DNA from: Bacillus albus
Lineage (GTDB): Bacteria; Bacillota; Bacilli; Bacillales; Bacillaceae_G
Direction: 5' to 3'
Assembly: GCF_001884185.1 (NCBI RefSeq)
Contig: NZ_MAOE01000111.1
Span: forward strand, 62,001 to 126,000
DNA: 64,000 nt
The position numbers and the translations under genes are program-made. This document shows, in pieces, positions 9,348 to 18,500 of the stretch (positions are counted from its first letter, which is position 1; every line of letters begins with the position of its first letter). The notes below the pieces were generated by a model that saw only the letters and a program-made list of their open reading frames with translations, had not been told where the DNA came from and searched no databases.

Positions 9348-10964
9348 ATGGAGATAAAAGAAATCTCTGTTCCGCAACAAGGTGTTGTAGCGGACTATAT
9401 GAACGGTAAAAAAGAGATACAGTCGTGTTTTGATTATATGTTAACAGAAGATGCTTTTAAACAGCGTGTACAAGATTTGCGTGAGAGGGAGTTTTTCCGC
9501 CAAGATTTAGTAGCGCATTTATTAGAATATAATACAAAATTACAAGCGGGAGAAGCTACAATTCAAAATGTAAAATCGCTTGGAGATGAAAATACATATG
9601 TTGTAATAGCTGGGCAACAAGCTGGGTTATTAACAGGGCCGCTTTACACGATTCATAAAATTATTTCAGTTTTACAGCTTGCGAAGGAAAAGGAAGAAAG
9701 TTTAGGTGTTAAAGTCGTTCCTGTTTTCTGGATTGCTGGTGAAGACCATGATATGGATGAAATTAATCATACTTTTATAACGAAGAATAAAAAAATAAAA
9801 AAGACTATTTTTCATGATCGTAATCCGAAAAAGGCGAGTGCTTCAGAGTCCGAGCTTTCTTTGGAAGACTGTAGAAAGTGGATTGAAGAAATTTTTAAAA
9901 CATACCCTGAAACGAATTTTACAAAGGATGTACTTCAATTTATTGATGATTCTTTGGAGAAATCAAATACGTATGTAGATTTCTTTGGCCGTCTTATTAT
10001 GAAAATGTTCGTGGATTCTGGTTTAATTCTTGTCGATTCGCATCATCCTGAATTAAGAAAATTAGAAGTTCCATTTTTTAAACAAATTGTAGGAAAGTAT
10101 AAAGACGTACAAGAGGGGCTTCATAACCAACAGGAAGTAATTAAAGAATTAGGATATAAACCAATTATTGAAACGAAGTCTAATGCAGTACATATATTTA
10201 TGGAAATTGATAATGAGCGAGTGTTGCTTGAAGACAATCAAGGCAAATTTGTTGGGAAGGATGGCGCGTATTCCTTTTCATATGAGGAATTGATTGATGA
10301 GATGGAAAGAAGCCCGGAGCGCTTTAGTAATAATGTTGTAACGCGCCCTCTTATGCAAGAGTATGTCTTTCCTACATTGGCGTTTATTGGAGGTCCAGGA
10401 GAATTAGCTTACTGGAGTGAATTACAACAAGTCTTCCATACTATTGGTTTCCGAATGCCGCCTGTCGTTCCGCGTATTACAATCACTTATATAGAGAGGG
10501 ATATAGCGACAGATTTGCATGATTTACAATTGCAAGAGAGTGATCCGTTTTTAAATAACGTAGAGAAGTTGCGTGATAATTGGTTGTCTAATCAAATAGA
10601 GGAACCGATAGATGACCGATTTATAGAGGCGAAAAAAGAAATACTTAATATTCATACGTCATTACAACAATTTGTGAAGAAAATAGATCCTGGGTTAAGT
10701 GCATTTGCAGGGAAAAATGAATTCAAAATTAATGAACAAATTGAATTACTGGAAAGAATGTTGAAAAGAAATGTTGAGAAAAAACATGAAGTGCAACTAA
10801 ATAAATTCCGTCGCATACAATTTGCACTCCGCCCATCAGGAGCACCGCAAGAGCGTGTGTGGAATGTATGTTACTATTTAAATCAGTACGGTTTAGACTT
10901 CGTTGATCGTGTAATGGAAAAATCATTTTCTTGGAACGGAAAACATCATGTTATAAAACTATAG
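9348..10964 (+). CDS. bshC: Bacillithiol biosynthesis cysteine-adding enzyme BshC
   Basis: Final enzyme of bacillithiol synthesis, adding cysteine to glucosaminyl-malate. The 538-residue protein (YllA family) has a Rossmann-like core with the conserved VVIAGQQAGLLTGPLYTIHK segment (about residues 82-103) and the VFWIAGEDHDMDEINH segment (about 122-138), then a long coiled-coil arm (INEQIELLERMLKR... about 460-490). The start at MEIKEISVP is supported by GAAAGGAAG; an earlier in-frame ATG would add 23 unconserved residues. It lies directly upstream of the dcw cluster, as in other bacilli. Confidence 0.95.
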   Translation: MEIKEISVPQQGVVADYMNGKKEIQSCFDYMLTEDAFKQRVQDLREREFFRQDLVAHLLEYNTKLQAGEATIQNVKSLGDENTYVVIAGQQAGLLTGPLYTIHKIISVLQLAKEKEESLGVKVVPVFWIAGEDHDMDEINHTFITKNKKIKKTIFHDRNPKKASASESELSLEDCRKWIEEIFKTYPETNFTKDVLQFIDDSLEKSNTYVDFFGRLIMKMFVDSGLILVDSHHPELRKLEVPFFKQIVGKYKDVQEGLHNQQEVIKELGYKPIIETKSNAVHIFMEIDNERVLLEDNQGKFVGKDGAYSFSYEELIDEMERSPERFSNNVVTRPLMQEYVFPTLAFIGGPGELAYWSELQQVFHTIGFRMPPVVPRITITYIERDIATDLHDLQLQESDPFLNNVEKLRDNWLSNQIEEPIDDRFIEAKKEILNIHTSLQQFVKKIDPGLSAFAGKNEFKINEQIELLERMLKRNVEKKHEVQLNKFRRIQFALRPSGAPQERVWNVCYYLNQYGLDFVDRVMEKSFSWNGKHHVIKL

Positions 10965-10965
10965 A

Positions 10966-10997
10966 ATCTTGCTCTTAGGAGCAGGATTTTATTTTTA
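10966..10997 (+). terminator. Terminator after bshC
   Basis: AATCTTGCTC/GAGCAGGATT arms (one G-T pair), TTAG loop, then T-rich sequence. Confidence 0.85.
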
Positions 10998-11332
10998 TCT
11001 CGTTGAATTTACTGTGAAGTGAAATTTTTCTGAATTATCAATTTTAAAATAGTGAATATCGTAATTATGCAGGATACTTAAATATATGACAAAATAGCAC
11101 AAAATGTAAACGTATTATTATCTTTTTCGACAGTTTTTTGTTTAAATTCCCGCAAAAGATGATAAAATTTAGTATATAATAAAAGAAAATAGCGATTTGT
11201 ATAGTATGCTGCCTTTGTAAGCAAGTTAAATGAGTCGTTCTTTCATAGTATTTCGTTTTCTAATCGTGAATTATGCGTTTAGAGGAGGAGATACATTCAA
11301 CATAATTAATTGGAAAAAGAGTAGGTGCAACA
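10998..11332 (+). other. Gap ahead of rsmH where mraZ is normally found
   Basis: No reading frame resembling MraZ (about 143 codons, MFMGEYQH-type N-terminus) exists here, and the gap is too short to hold one. The stretch contains a SigmaA-like promoter (TTGTTT 11138-11143, 17 bp, GATAAA 11161-11166, with a second TATAAT at 11175-11180), an exact 0A-box heptamer, and an unpaired strong SD, GAGGAGGAGA near 11283-11292, with no start codon in range. Confidence 0.7.
11126..11166 (+). promoter_or_regulatory. 0A-box-like site and SigmaA-like promoter ahead of the dcw cluster
   Basis: TTCGACA at 11126-11132 is the reverse complement of the Spo0A box TGTCGAA, placed just upstream of a candidate -35 (TTGTTT, 11138). 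Seven-base matches occur by chance, so the regulatory claim is weak. Confidence 0.35.
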
Positions 11333-12265
11333 ATGTTTAAACACGTAACAGTGCTTTTGAAGGAAACAGTAGACGGCTTAGATATAAAGCCAGATGGTAC
11401 ATATGTAGATTGTACACTGGGGGGAGGAGGACATAGTTCTTATTTATTATCCCAACTAACTGAAGGCGGAAGATTAATCGCGTTTGATCAAGATGAGATA
11501 GCGATTCAAAATGCGAAAGAAAAATTCTCTTCATACGGTGAGCAATTCATAACAGTAAAGAGTAATTTCCGTTATTTATCTGAAAAACTACAGGAATTAG
11601 GTATAACAGAAGTAGATGGTATTTTATTTGATTTAGGTGTTTCATCCCCGCAATTAGATACACCAGAGCGTGGTTTTAGTTATCATCATGATGCACCGTT
11701 AGATATGCGAATGGATCAGGATGCCTCGTTAACAGCATATGATGTTGTAAATAGCTGGTCATATGAACAACTTGTAAGAATTTTCTTCCAGTATGGTGAA
11801 GAGAAATTTTCAAAACAAATAGCAAGAAAAATTGAAGCGTATCGTGAGAATAAAGCTATTGAAACAACAGCAGAATTAGTAGAGCTAATTAAAGAGGGGA
11901 TTCCAGCTCCTGCTCGTAGAACGGGTGGACATCCTGCGAAGCGAGTGTTCCAAGCAATCCGTATTGCAGTAAATGATGAATTGAAAGTATTTGAAGAAGC
12001 GCTGGAATCTGCAATTGAGATGGTCAAGCCAGGCGGAAGAGTTAGTGTTATAACATTCCATTCTTTAGAAGACCGTATTTGTAAAACGACGTTTAAGCGA
12101 AATAGTACAACGCCACAATTGCCACCAGGATTACCAATTATTCCTGATGAATTTAAGCCGAAACTAAAGCTTATTACGAGAAAACCGATTTTACCTTCTG
12201 ATATTGAGTTAGAAGAAAATAATCGAGCGCGTTCTGCGAAATTGAGAATCGCTGAAAAAAGATAA
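11333..12265 (+). CDS. rsmH: 16S rRNA (cytosine(1402)-N4)-methyltransferase
   Basis: RsmH (MraW) methylates C1402 in the decoding centre of 16S rRNA. The 310-residue protein has the SAM motif [10 protein letters not shown] near residues 24-33 and the [15 protein letters not shown] segment near 99-113 that holds the family signature. The C-terminal [13 protein letters not shown] block is also diagnostic. ATG is preceded by AAAGAGTAGGTG. Here it is the first gene of the dcw cluster because mraZ is missing. Confidence 0.97.
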   Translation: MFKHVTVLLKETVDGLDIKPDGTYVDCTLGGGGHSSYLLSQLTEGGRLIAFDQDEIAIQNAKEKFSSYGEQFITVKSNFRYLSEKLQELGITEVDGILFDLGVSSPQLDTPERGFSYHHDAPLDMRMDQDASLTAYDVVNSWSYEQLVRIFFQYGEEKFSKQIARKIEAYRENKAIETTAELVELIKEGIPAPARRTGGHPAKRVFQAIRIAVNDELKVFEEALESAIEMVKPGGRVSVITFHSLEDRICKTTFKRNSTTPQLPPGLPIIPDEFKPKLKLITRKPILPSDIELEENNRARSAKLRIAEKR

Positions 12266-12280
12266 AAAGGGGAGAGAGGT

Positions 12281-12643
12281 ATGAGTAACTTAGCTGTAAA
12301 GTACAAACAACAAGCGCAAGAAGAGGTTCAGATTCAAACGCCTCCACAGCAGATGGTTCAGCCAAAAGCTAAAGCGAAGATTACAAGAATCGAAAAACTG
12401 TTGTATGTAGCGTTTATTGGCTTTTTATTGTATGCCTGTGTAGCGTTTATTGGAAATAAAGCAGGTCTTTATCAAGTTAATGTAGAAGCTGCGACAATAG
12501 AACAAAAAATTGTACAGCAGCAAAAAGAAAATCAAGAATTACAAGCTGAAGTAGAGAAGTTAAGTCGTTATGAACGCATCTCTGAAGTTGCAAAAAAACA
12601 CGGGCTAGAAATTAATGCGAATAATGTGAAAGGCCTCAAATAA
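12281..12643 (+). CDS. ftsL: Cell division protein FtsL
   Basis: Bitopic divisome protein that forms a trimer-like complex with DivIC and DivIB and helps activate septal synthases. 120 residues: a cytosolic tail (1-40), one transmembrane helix (LLYVAFIGFLLYACVAFIG, about 41-59) and an extracytoplasmic coiled coil (IEQKIVQQQKENQELQAEVE, about 73-95). The start follows AAAGGGGAGAGGT. It sits between rsmH and pbpB as in all Bacillus dcw clusters. Confidence 0.93.
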   Translation: MSNLAVKYKQQAQEEVQIQTPPQQMVQPKAKAKITRIEKLLYVAFIGFLLYACVAFIGNKAGLYQVNVEAATIEQKIVQQQKENQELQAEVEKLSRYERISEVAKKHGLEINANNVKGLK

Positions 12644-12664
12644 GGCAATAGGTGTGAAGGGAAA

Positions 12665-14824
12665 ATGAAGAGAACTATGACTAAATTTCATACCAATAAG
12701 GGAGCAGGGTACTTTATGATTTTATTCCTCCTGCTCTTTTTGCTGTTATTAGCCCGATTTTTTTACATACAAGCAACAGGAACAGTGCATAATCAAGATT
12801 TGGATAAACTCGCTCAGCAAAAACATGGTAAAACAGGAGTTCTGGAAGCGAATCGCGGGACGATTTATGATCAAAACGGCCATGTATTAGCGCAAGATGC
12901 AAACTCTTATAAACTTGTAGCGGAATTAAAAGGTGCGAAGCCGGTTGAAAATAAAGAGGATACTGCAAAAAAAATTGCGGGAGTACTCGGAACAGATGAA
13001 GAGAAGATTTTAGCCACGTTAAATAAAGAAGGTAGAAGTCAAGTGGAATTTGGGAAATTAGGTAAGGGCTTGACGAAAGAACAGAAAGATCAAATAGAAG
13101 CTTTAAAATTGCCAGGTATATCTTTTATTACTGAAAATGCAAGAGTATATCCAAACGGTGATTTCGCATCTTATGTCGTAGGTCATGCGAGACCTGATGA
13201 TAAGGGGATTGCTATAGGGCGATTTGGTTTAGAACAGAGTTTGGATAAGTATTTAGGAGCTTCTAACGGAAAAGTAGCTTATACAGGCGATCGTAAAGGA
13301 GTGTCTCTTGACGGTGGGAAAGTGAATGTAGAGGCACCTAAAAATGGAGATAATGTATATTTAACGCTTGACCAGCGTATTCAAAGTTATTTAGAAGACG
13401 CAATGAAAGAAGCGAGTAAACATTATGAACCAGAAAGCTTAATAGGAATTGTTGCGGATCCAAAAACAGGGAAAATATTAGGGATGTCTAGTAAGCCTAG
13501 TTATGATCCGAACCAAGAGATTAATAAGTATTTTTATAATGATGCAATTGCAAATGCATTTGAACCTGGATCAACAATGAAAATATTCACGCTAGCAGCA
13601 GCTATTAATGAAGGTGTGTATAAGGGACAAGATTATTATCAGTCTGGTACATATCAAGTCGGAAACAGAAAAATAAAAGATCATAACGGCGGTGCTGGAT
13701 GGGGATCTATCACGTTCGATGAAGGGGTAGAGCGTTCTTCCAACGTAGCGTTTGCGATTTTAGGGGATCAAAAACTTGGCCCAGAACGTTTCCGAAAATA
13801 TATTCATAGTTTTGGATTAGATGAAAAAACGAACATTGATTTACCTGGTGAAGGGTCAAATACAATTATATTTGATCAGCAAATACAGCAAGTAACAACA
13901 GCTTTTGGACAAGGTTCTACTGTAACGCCAATTCAGCTTGTGCAAGCTGCAACTGCTATTGCGAACGATGGGAAAATGATGAAGCCTTATACAATTGATA
14001 AAATTGTAGATCCGATAACAGGGGAAGTAAAATTAGAACATAAGCCAGAAGAAGTGGGCAAACCGGTTACAAAAGAGACAGCAGCGCAAGTAAGACAGTT
14101 ATTAGAACGCGTTGTTACATCACCGAAAGGAACAGGAACTGCTTATAAAGTCGATGGATATTCAGTTGGTGGTAAAACAGGAACAGCGCAAATTCCGGAT
14201 GGAAAAGGTGGCTATATGACGGGAAGAGAGAATTATATATTCTCGTTCTTAGGTATGGCACCTATGGACGATCCGCAACTTGTTGTGTATCTAGCTGTTA
14301 AACAGCCAAAATTGAAAGATGATGAGAGCGGCGCGCAACCTTTAGCTGATATTTTTAAATATGTAACGAAGAATAGTTTAGAGTATTTAAAGATTAAGCC
14401 TAATGAAGTGAAAGATCCGAAGAAATATGTGAAAGAGCAGCAAACTGCTGTTCCAGATGTAACCGGAAAAACGATGGAAGAAGCGAAAAAAGCTATTGAT
14501 AAAGCAAAACTTCGTCCAATCGTATTAGGTGAAGGGAAAGTACAGCAACAAGTACCGAAAGCGACTGAACAAACATTGAAGGGTGACCGAGTCTTCTTAG
14601 TGGGGGATAAACCTACAATGCCAAATATACAAGGTTGGGCGCTTCGCGATGTTATGAATTTAGCAAAAACATTAAAGCTTAACCTAAAACCTAATGGTAC
14701 AGGATACGTAACTGAACAAAGTGTGCCAGAAGGAACATTGTTGCAACCTGGTACAGAGTTAGGTGTAACACTTGTACCGCCACTTGAACCACAACAAGAA
14801 GCAGAAAAGCCAAGTTCTAATTAA
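12665..14824 (+). CDS. pbpB: Penicillin-binding protein 2B, septal class B transpeptidase
   Basis: Essential septal peptidoglycan transpeptidase (FtsI type) working with an FtsW glycosyltransferase. The 719-residue protein has an N-terminal membrane anchor (about residues 17-35), a dimerisation domain from about 60, and a transpeptidase domain with STMK (catalytic Ser303), SSN (358-360) and KTG (504-506). Two C-terminal PASTA domains follow (PDVTGKTMEEAKKAI... and PNIQGWALRDVMNLA...). ATG follows GTGAAGGGAAA. It is likely co-transcribed with rsmH-ftsL. Confidence 0.96.
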   Translation: MKRTMTKFHTNKGAGYFMILFLLLFLLLLARFFYIQATGTVHNQDLDKLAQQKHGKTGVLEANRGTIYDQNGHVLAQDANSYKLVAELKGAKPVENKEDTAKKIAGVLGTDEEKILATLNKEGRSQVEFGKLGKGLTKEQKDQIEALKLPGISFITENARVYPNGDFASYVVGHARPDDKGIAIGRFGLEQSLDKYLGASNGKVAYTGDRKGVSLDGGKVNVEAPKNGDNVYLTLDQRIQSYLEDAMKEASKHYEPESLIGIVADPKTGKILGMSSKPSYDPNQEINKYFYNDAIANAFEPGSTMKIFTLAAAINEGVYKGQDYYQSGTYQVGNRKIKDHNGGAGWGSITFDEGVERSSNVAFAILGDQKLGPERFRKYIHSFGLDEKTNIDLPGEGSNTIIFDQQIQQVTTAFGQGSTVTPIQLVQAATAIANDGKMMKPYTIDKIVDPITGEVKLEHKPEEVGKPVTKETAAQVRQLLERVVTSPKGTGTAYKVDGYSVGGKTGTAQIPDGKGGYMTGRENYIFSFLGMAPMDDPQLVVYLAVKQPKLKDDESGAQPLADIFKYVTKNSLEYLKIKPNEVKDPKKYVKEQQTAVPDVTGKTMEEAKKAIDKAKLRPIVLGEGKVQQQVPKATEQTLKGDRVFLVGDKPTMPNIQGWALRDVMNLAKTLKLNLKPNGTGYVTEQSVPEGTLLQPGTELGVTLVPPLEPQQEAEKPSSN

Positions 14825-14838
14825 ATAAGTACAAGCAT

Positions 14839-14880
14839 ATATTGGAACAAGCTAGGCGTAAGGGAGGCTTGTTCCAATAT
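14839..14880 (+). promoter_or_regulatory. Perfect 14-bp hairpin enclosing the spoVD ribosome-binding region
   Basis: ATATTGGAACAAGC (14839-14852) pairs perfectly with GCTTGTTCCAATAT (14867-14880). The 14-nt loop carries most of the SD AAGGGAGG, and the right arm ends with the first two bases of the spoVD ATG. No T run follows, so it is not an intrinsic terminator; translational control is inferred. Confidence 0.7.
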
Positions 14881-16795
14881 GCGTGTATCAAATGTAACAG
14901 TTAGAAAAAGACTTATTTTTATACTCATATCAGGTATACTTATTTTCACTATCATCGATATTCGTCTTGGATATGTGCAATTTTTTCTTGGGAATATGTT
15001 AACGGATCGTGCGAAAGATTCATGGAGTCGTAATATCACTTTTGAACCTGAACGTGGGAAGATTTTAGACCGAAATGGTGTGGAACTTGCTACGAATAAA
15101 AGTGCTCCAACTGTCTTTGTTGTACCGAGGCAAATTGAAAAACCAGCAGAGACTGCAGAGAAGTTAGCTGCAGTATTAGGTGTGGAAAAAGATGAGATTT
15201 ACAAGAGAATTACAAAAAAAGAATCAATTGTAAGGTTAGATAAAGGCGGAAGGAAAATATCGCATGATAAAGCGAAAGAGGTACGAGGATTAAGTTTGAA
15301 AGGTGTTTATATCGCAGAAGACTCTATCAGGTACTATCCATTTGGCAACTTTTTATCGCACGTATTAGGGTTTGCTGGTAGTGATAACCAAGGTCTTATG
15401 GGGCTAGAAAAATATTATGATAAAGAGCTAAATGGTGATGAAGGCCATGTGCGTTTTTTTGCAGATGCAAAAGGACAAAGGATGCCTAATGTTGGTGATG
15501 ACTTCAAAAAACCAGAAGCTGGTTTGAATTTAGGTTTAACAATTGATGCACGTATTAATAGAATTATGGAAAGAGAAATGAATATTGCAGAGTCGACATA
15601 TAATCCAGATGGTATGATTGCGATTGCGATGAATCCGAAAAATGGTGAAATTTTAGGTATGTCGAGTCGGCCAAGTTTTGATCCGGCAGATTTTCAAAGT
15701 GTTTCTCCAGAAGTGTACAATAGAAATTTACCAGTATGGAGTACGTATGAGCCTGGTTCAACATTTAAGATCATTACGTTAGCTGCAGCTTTGAATGAAA
15801 ATTTAGTAGACTTAGAGAAAGATACGTTTTATGATGATGGAGCAGCTGAAGTTGGTGGAGCAAGATTGAAATGCTGGAAAGCAGGAGGCCACGGTAGCCA
15901 AACGTTTTTAGAAGTAGTTCAAAACTCTTGTAACCCAGGATTTATTGAACTAGGTGATCGCCTTGGTAAAGACCGATTGTTTAAATACATTCGTAATTTC
16001 GGCTTTGGACAGAAGACTGGAATTGATCTGCAAGGTGAAGGTAGTGGGATTTTATTTAATTTAGATAAAGTTGGTCCAGTTGAGCAAGCAACAACTTCAT
16101 TCGGTCAAGGTGTTTCTGTTACGCCAATCCAACAAGTAGCGGCAGTAGCAGCGGCTGTAAATGGTGGAACTTTGTATCAACCGTATATAGCTAAAGAATT
16201 TATTGATCCGAAAAACAATCAAGTTGTAAGCAAAAAGACACCTGTAGAAAAAAGAAAAGTTATTTCCAAGGAAACTTCAGAAAAAGTTCGGTATGCATTA
16301 GAAAATGTTGTAGCAAAAGGATCTGGTAAAGGTGCTTTCATTGATGGGTATCGTGTAGGTGGAAAAACAGGTACGGCTCAAAAAGTGAAAGATGGTAAAT
16401 ATTTAGAGAATAATTATATTGTATCTTTTATCGGTTTTGCTCCAGCAGATGATCCGGAAATTGTTGTTTATGTTGCTGTTGATAATCCGAAAGGTGTAAC
16501 GCAATTTGGTGGAGTAGTAGCAGCTCCAATTGTTGGAAATATTCTTCGGGATGCACTTCCTGTTATGGGAGTGAAACCTAGAACAGAACAAGTTGAGAGA
16601 GAATATAAATGGGGCGATATACCAACTGTGGAAGTTCCGAATTTAATTGGTATGAAAAAGAAAGACTTACAGACGCAGCTCGTCGATTTGAAGCTTGATA
16701 TAAGTGGAGACGGAGAGAAAGTCATTAAACAGTCCCCAGAAGCAGGAGCTAAAGTGAAAGAAGGCTCAAAAATTAGAATTTACTTCGGGAATTAA
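14879..16795 (+). CDS. spoVD: Stage V sporulation protein D, class B penicillin-binding protein
   Basis: Sporulation-specific transpeptidase that makes spore cortex peptidoglycan together with SpoVE. The 638-residue protein has an N-terminal transmembrane helix (about residues 12-32), a PBP dimer domain, a transpeptidase domain with catalytic Ser294 in EPGSTFK, a SCN triad (NSCNPG) and KTG in GGKTGTAQK, and one C-terminal PASTA domain (about 575-637). It is a paralogue of the adjacent pbpB. The ATG and SD sit within a strong hairpin. In B. subtilis the gene is under SigmaE; a clear SigmaE promoter was not established here. Confidence 0.95.
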   Translation: MRVSNVTVRKRLIFILISGILIFTIIDIRLGYVQFFLGNMLTDRAKDSWSRNITFEPERGKILDRNGVELATNKSAPTVFVVPRQIEKPAETAEKLAAVLGVEKDEIYKRITKKESIVRLDKGGRKISHDKAKEVRGLSLKGVYIAEDSIRYYPFGNFLSHVLGFAGSDNQGLMGLEKYYDKELNGDEGHVRFFADAKGQRMPNVGDDFKKPEAGLNLGLTIDARINRIMEREMNIAESTYNPDGMIAIAMNPKNGEILGMSSRPSFDPADFQSVSPEVYNRNLPVWSTYEPGSTFKIITLAAALNENLVDLEKDTFYDDGAAEVGGARLKCWKAGGHGSQTFLEVVQNSCNPGFIELGDRLGKDRLFKYIRNFGFGQKTGIDLQGEGSGILFNLDKVGPVEQATTSFGQGVSVTPIQQVAAVAAAVNGGTLYQPYIAKEFIDPKNNQVVSKKTPVEKRKVISKETSEKVRYALENVVAKGSGKGAFIDGYRVGGKTGTAQKVKDGKYLENNYIVSFIGFAPADDPEIVVYVAVDNPKGVTQFGGVVAAPIVGNILRDALPVMGVKPRTEQVEREYKWGDIPTVEVPNLIGMKKKDLQTQLVDLKLDISGDGEKVIKQSPEAGAKVKEGSKIRIYFGN

Positions 16796-16815
16796 AGGTA
16801 ACCTAGTACGTTTTA

Positions 16816-16824
16816 TGGTACAAT
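16816..16824 (+). promoter_or_regulatory. Extended -10 promoter candidate for murE
   Basis: TGGTACAAT fits the TGnTATAAT extended -10 form with no good -35. A start near 16831 would give a leader of about 170 nt carrying several hairpins. Confidence 0.5.
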
Positions 16825-16913
16825 TGGTGGAAGTGAGTTCTCTATAGAAGAGTTACTTAATTTGAGACCGTAAAAGTTTCAATTATAAATAAGTCTATTT
16901 ATTAGACACAGTA

Positions 16914-16956
16914 GCACGTACCTCCTATTTTACATAATTAGGAGGTAACGTGTTGC
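16914..16956 (+). promoter_or_regulatory. Hairpin masking a Shine-Dalgarno in the murE leader
   Basis: ACCTCCTA (16920-16927) pairs perfectly with TAGGAGGT (16939-16946), and the stem is extended by GCACGT/ACGTGTTGC with a small bulge. TAGGAGGT is a near-perfect SD for the short leader frame that follows. No T run follows the stem. Confidence 0.65.
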
Positions 16957-17006
16957 TTATTAAAAAAGAGATAAATACACAATGTAGAGAGGGTTTAGTG
17001 AAATGA
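16953..17006 (+). CDS. Putative 17-codon leader peptide overlapping the murE start
   Basis: TTG start 6 nt after TAGGAGGT, encoding [17 protein letters not shown], with its TGA overlapping the murE ATG as ATGA. It is in a different frame from murE. Tight overlap and a strong but hairpin-masked SD suggest translational coupling to murE. No homologue is known to me, so coding status is inference from signals alone; a GTG immediately before is an alternative start. Confidence 0.4.
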   Translation: MLIKKEINTQCREGLVK

Positions 17007-18478
17007 AGTTGCATACACTTTTATCATGTTTGCATGATTTTCCAGTTGTTCCAAAAGAAAATCCAGAAATCACATCTATAGAAGCTGATTCACGTAAAGT
17101 GAAAGAGGGAAGCTTATTTGTATGTATGAAAGGGTATACGGTTGATAGCCATGATTTTGCTAAGCAAGCAGCGGCACAAGGAGCGGCTGCTATTGTTGCG
17201 GAAAGACCAATTGATGTTGACGTTCCAGTTGTACTTGTGAAAAACACTTTTCGTTCGTTAGCGGTTTTAGCTGATTATTTTTATGGTCAACCAACACACA
17301 AGTTACATTTAATCGGAATTACAGGTACAAATGGAAAGACAACAACATCGCATATTATGGATGAAATTATGCGCGCACATGGTCATAAAACGGGGCTAAT
17401 TGGAACGATTAATATGAAAATCGGTGATGAAACATTTGAGGTGAAAAATACAACGCCAGATGCACTAACACTTCAACAAACATTTTCAAAAATGGTTGAA
17501 TACGGTGTGGATAGCACAGTAATGGAAGTTTCGTCACATGCTTTAGATCTTGGTCGTGTACACGGATGTGATTACGATGTAGCAGTGTTTACAAATTTAA
17601 CACAAGATCATTTAGACTATCATAATACGATGGAAGAATATAAACATGCAAAAGGGTTGTTATTTGCACAACTTGGCAATAGTTATAATCATAATCGTGA
17701 AAAGTACGCGGTACTGAATAACGATGATGCTGTAACAGAGGAATATATGAGAAGTACTGCAGCAACTGTTGTAACATATGGAATTGATACAACAAGTGAT
17801 ATTATGGCCAAAGATATCGTTATGACGAGTGGTGGAACTACATTTACGCTTGTAACACCGTATGAAAGTGTAAATGTTACGATGAAATTGATTGGGAAAT
17901 TTAATGTATATAACGTACTAGCGGCAACAGCGGCAGGACTTGTTTCTGGTGTAAGTTTAGAAACAATCCTTGATGTGATAAAGAAACTAGCTGGAGTTCC
18001 AGGACGTTTTGAAGTGGTTGATGGTGGACAGAATTATACAGTTATTGTTGACTATGCTCATACACCAGATAGTTTGGAGAATGTATTAAAAACAGCAAAG
18101 CAATTTGCAAAAGGTGATGTATATTGTATCGTCGGTTGTGGCGGCGATAGAGATCGAACGAAGAGACCGATCATGGCAAGTGTTGCAACAAAATATGCGA
18201 CTCACGCAATTTATACGTCAGATAATCCAAGAAGTGAAGAACCAGGAGCTATATTAGATGATATGGTACAGGGCGCAAATGGGAATAATTATGAAGTAAT
18301 TATTGATAGAAAAGAAGCGATATATCATGCAATTGCTAACGCGAAAGCTGAAGATATCATCATTATTGCTGGTAAGGGTCATGAAACGTATCAAATTATT
18401 GGTAAAGACGTTCATCATTTTGACGATCGTGAAGTCGCTAAAGAAGCAATTACAGAGCGTTTAAACAACGAAGAGTAA
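17003..18478 (+). CDS. murE: UDP-MurNAc-L-Ala-D-Glu:meso-diaminopimelate ligase
   Basis: Mur ligase adding meso-diaminopimelate to the peptidoglycan precursor in the cytosol. The 491-residue protein has the ATP-binding GTNGKTTT loop (about residues 108-115), the central conserved EVSSHAL segment, and DNPR at 407-410, the motif selecting meso-DAP rather than lysine, which fits a Bacillus wall. ATG follows GAGAGGGTTTAGTGAA. A long structured leader and a possible leader peptide lie directly upstream, unlike a simple operon junction. Confidence 0.97.
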   Translation: MKLHTLLSCLHDFPVVPKENPEITSIEADSRKVKEGSLFVCMKGYTVDSHDFAKQAAAQGAAAIVAERPIDVDVPVVLVKNTFRSLAVLADYFYGQPTHKLHLIGITGTNGKTTTSHIMDEIMRAHGHKTGLIGTINMKIGDETFEVKNTTPDALTLQQTFSKMVEYGVDSTVMEVSSHALDLGRVHGCDYDVAVFTNLTQDHLDYHNTMEEYKHAKGLLFAQLGNSYNHNREKYAVLNNDDAVTEEYMRSTAATVVTYGIDTTSDIMAKDIVMTSGGTTFTLVTPYESVNVTMKLIGKFNVYNVLAATAAGLVSGVSLETILDVIKKLAGVPGRFEVVDGGQNYTVIVDYAHTPDSLENVLKTAKQFAKGDVYCIVGCGGDRDRTKRPIMASVATKYATHAIYTSDNPRSEEPGAILDDMVQGANGNNYEVIIDRKEAIYHAIANAKAEDIIIIAGKGHETYQIIGKDVHHFDDREVAKEAITERLNNEE

Positions 18479-18500
18479 CAACGTGAGAGGAGGACTACAT

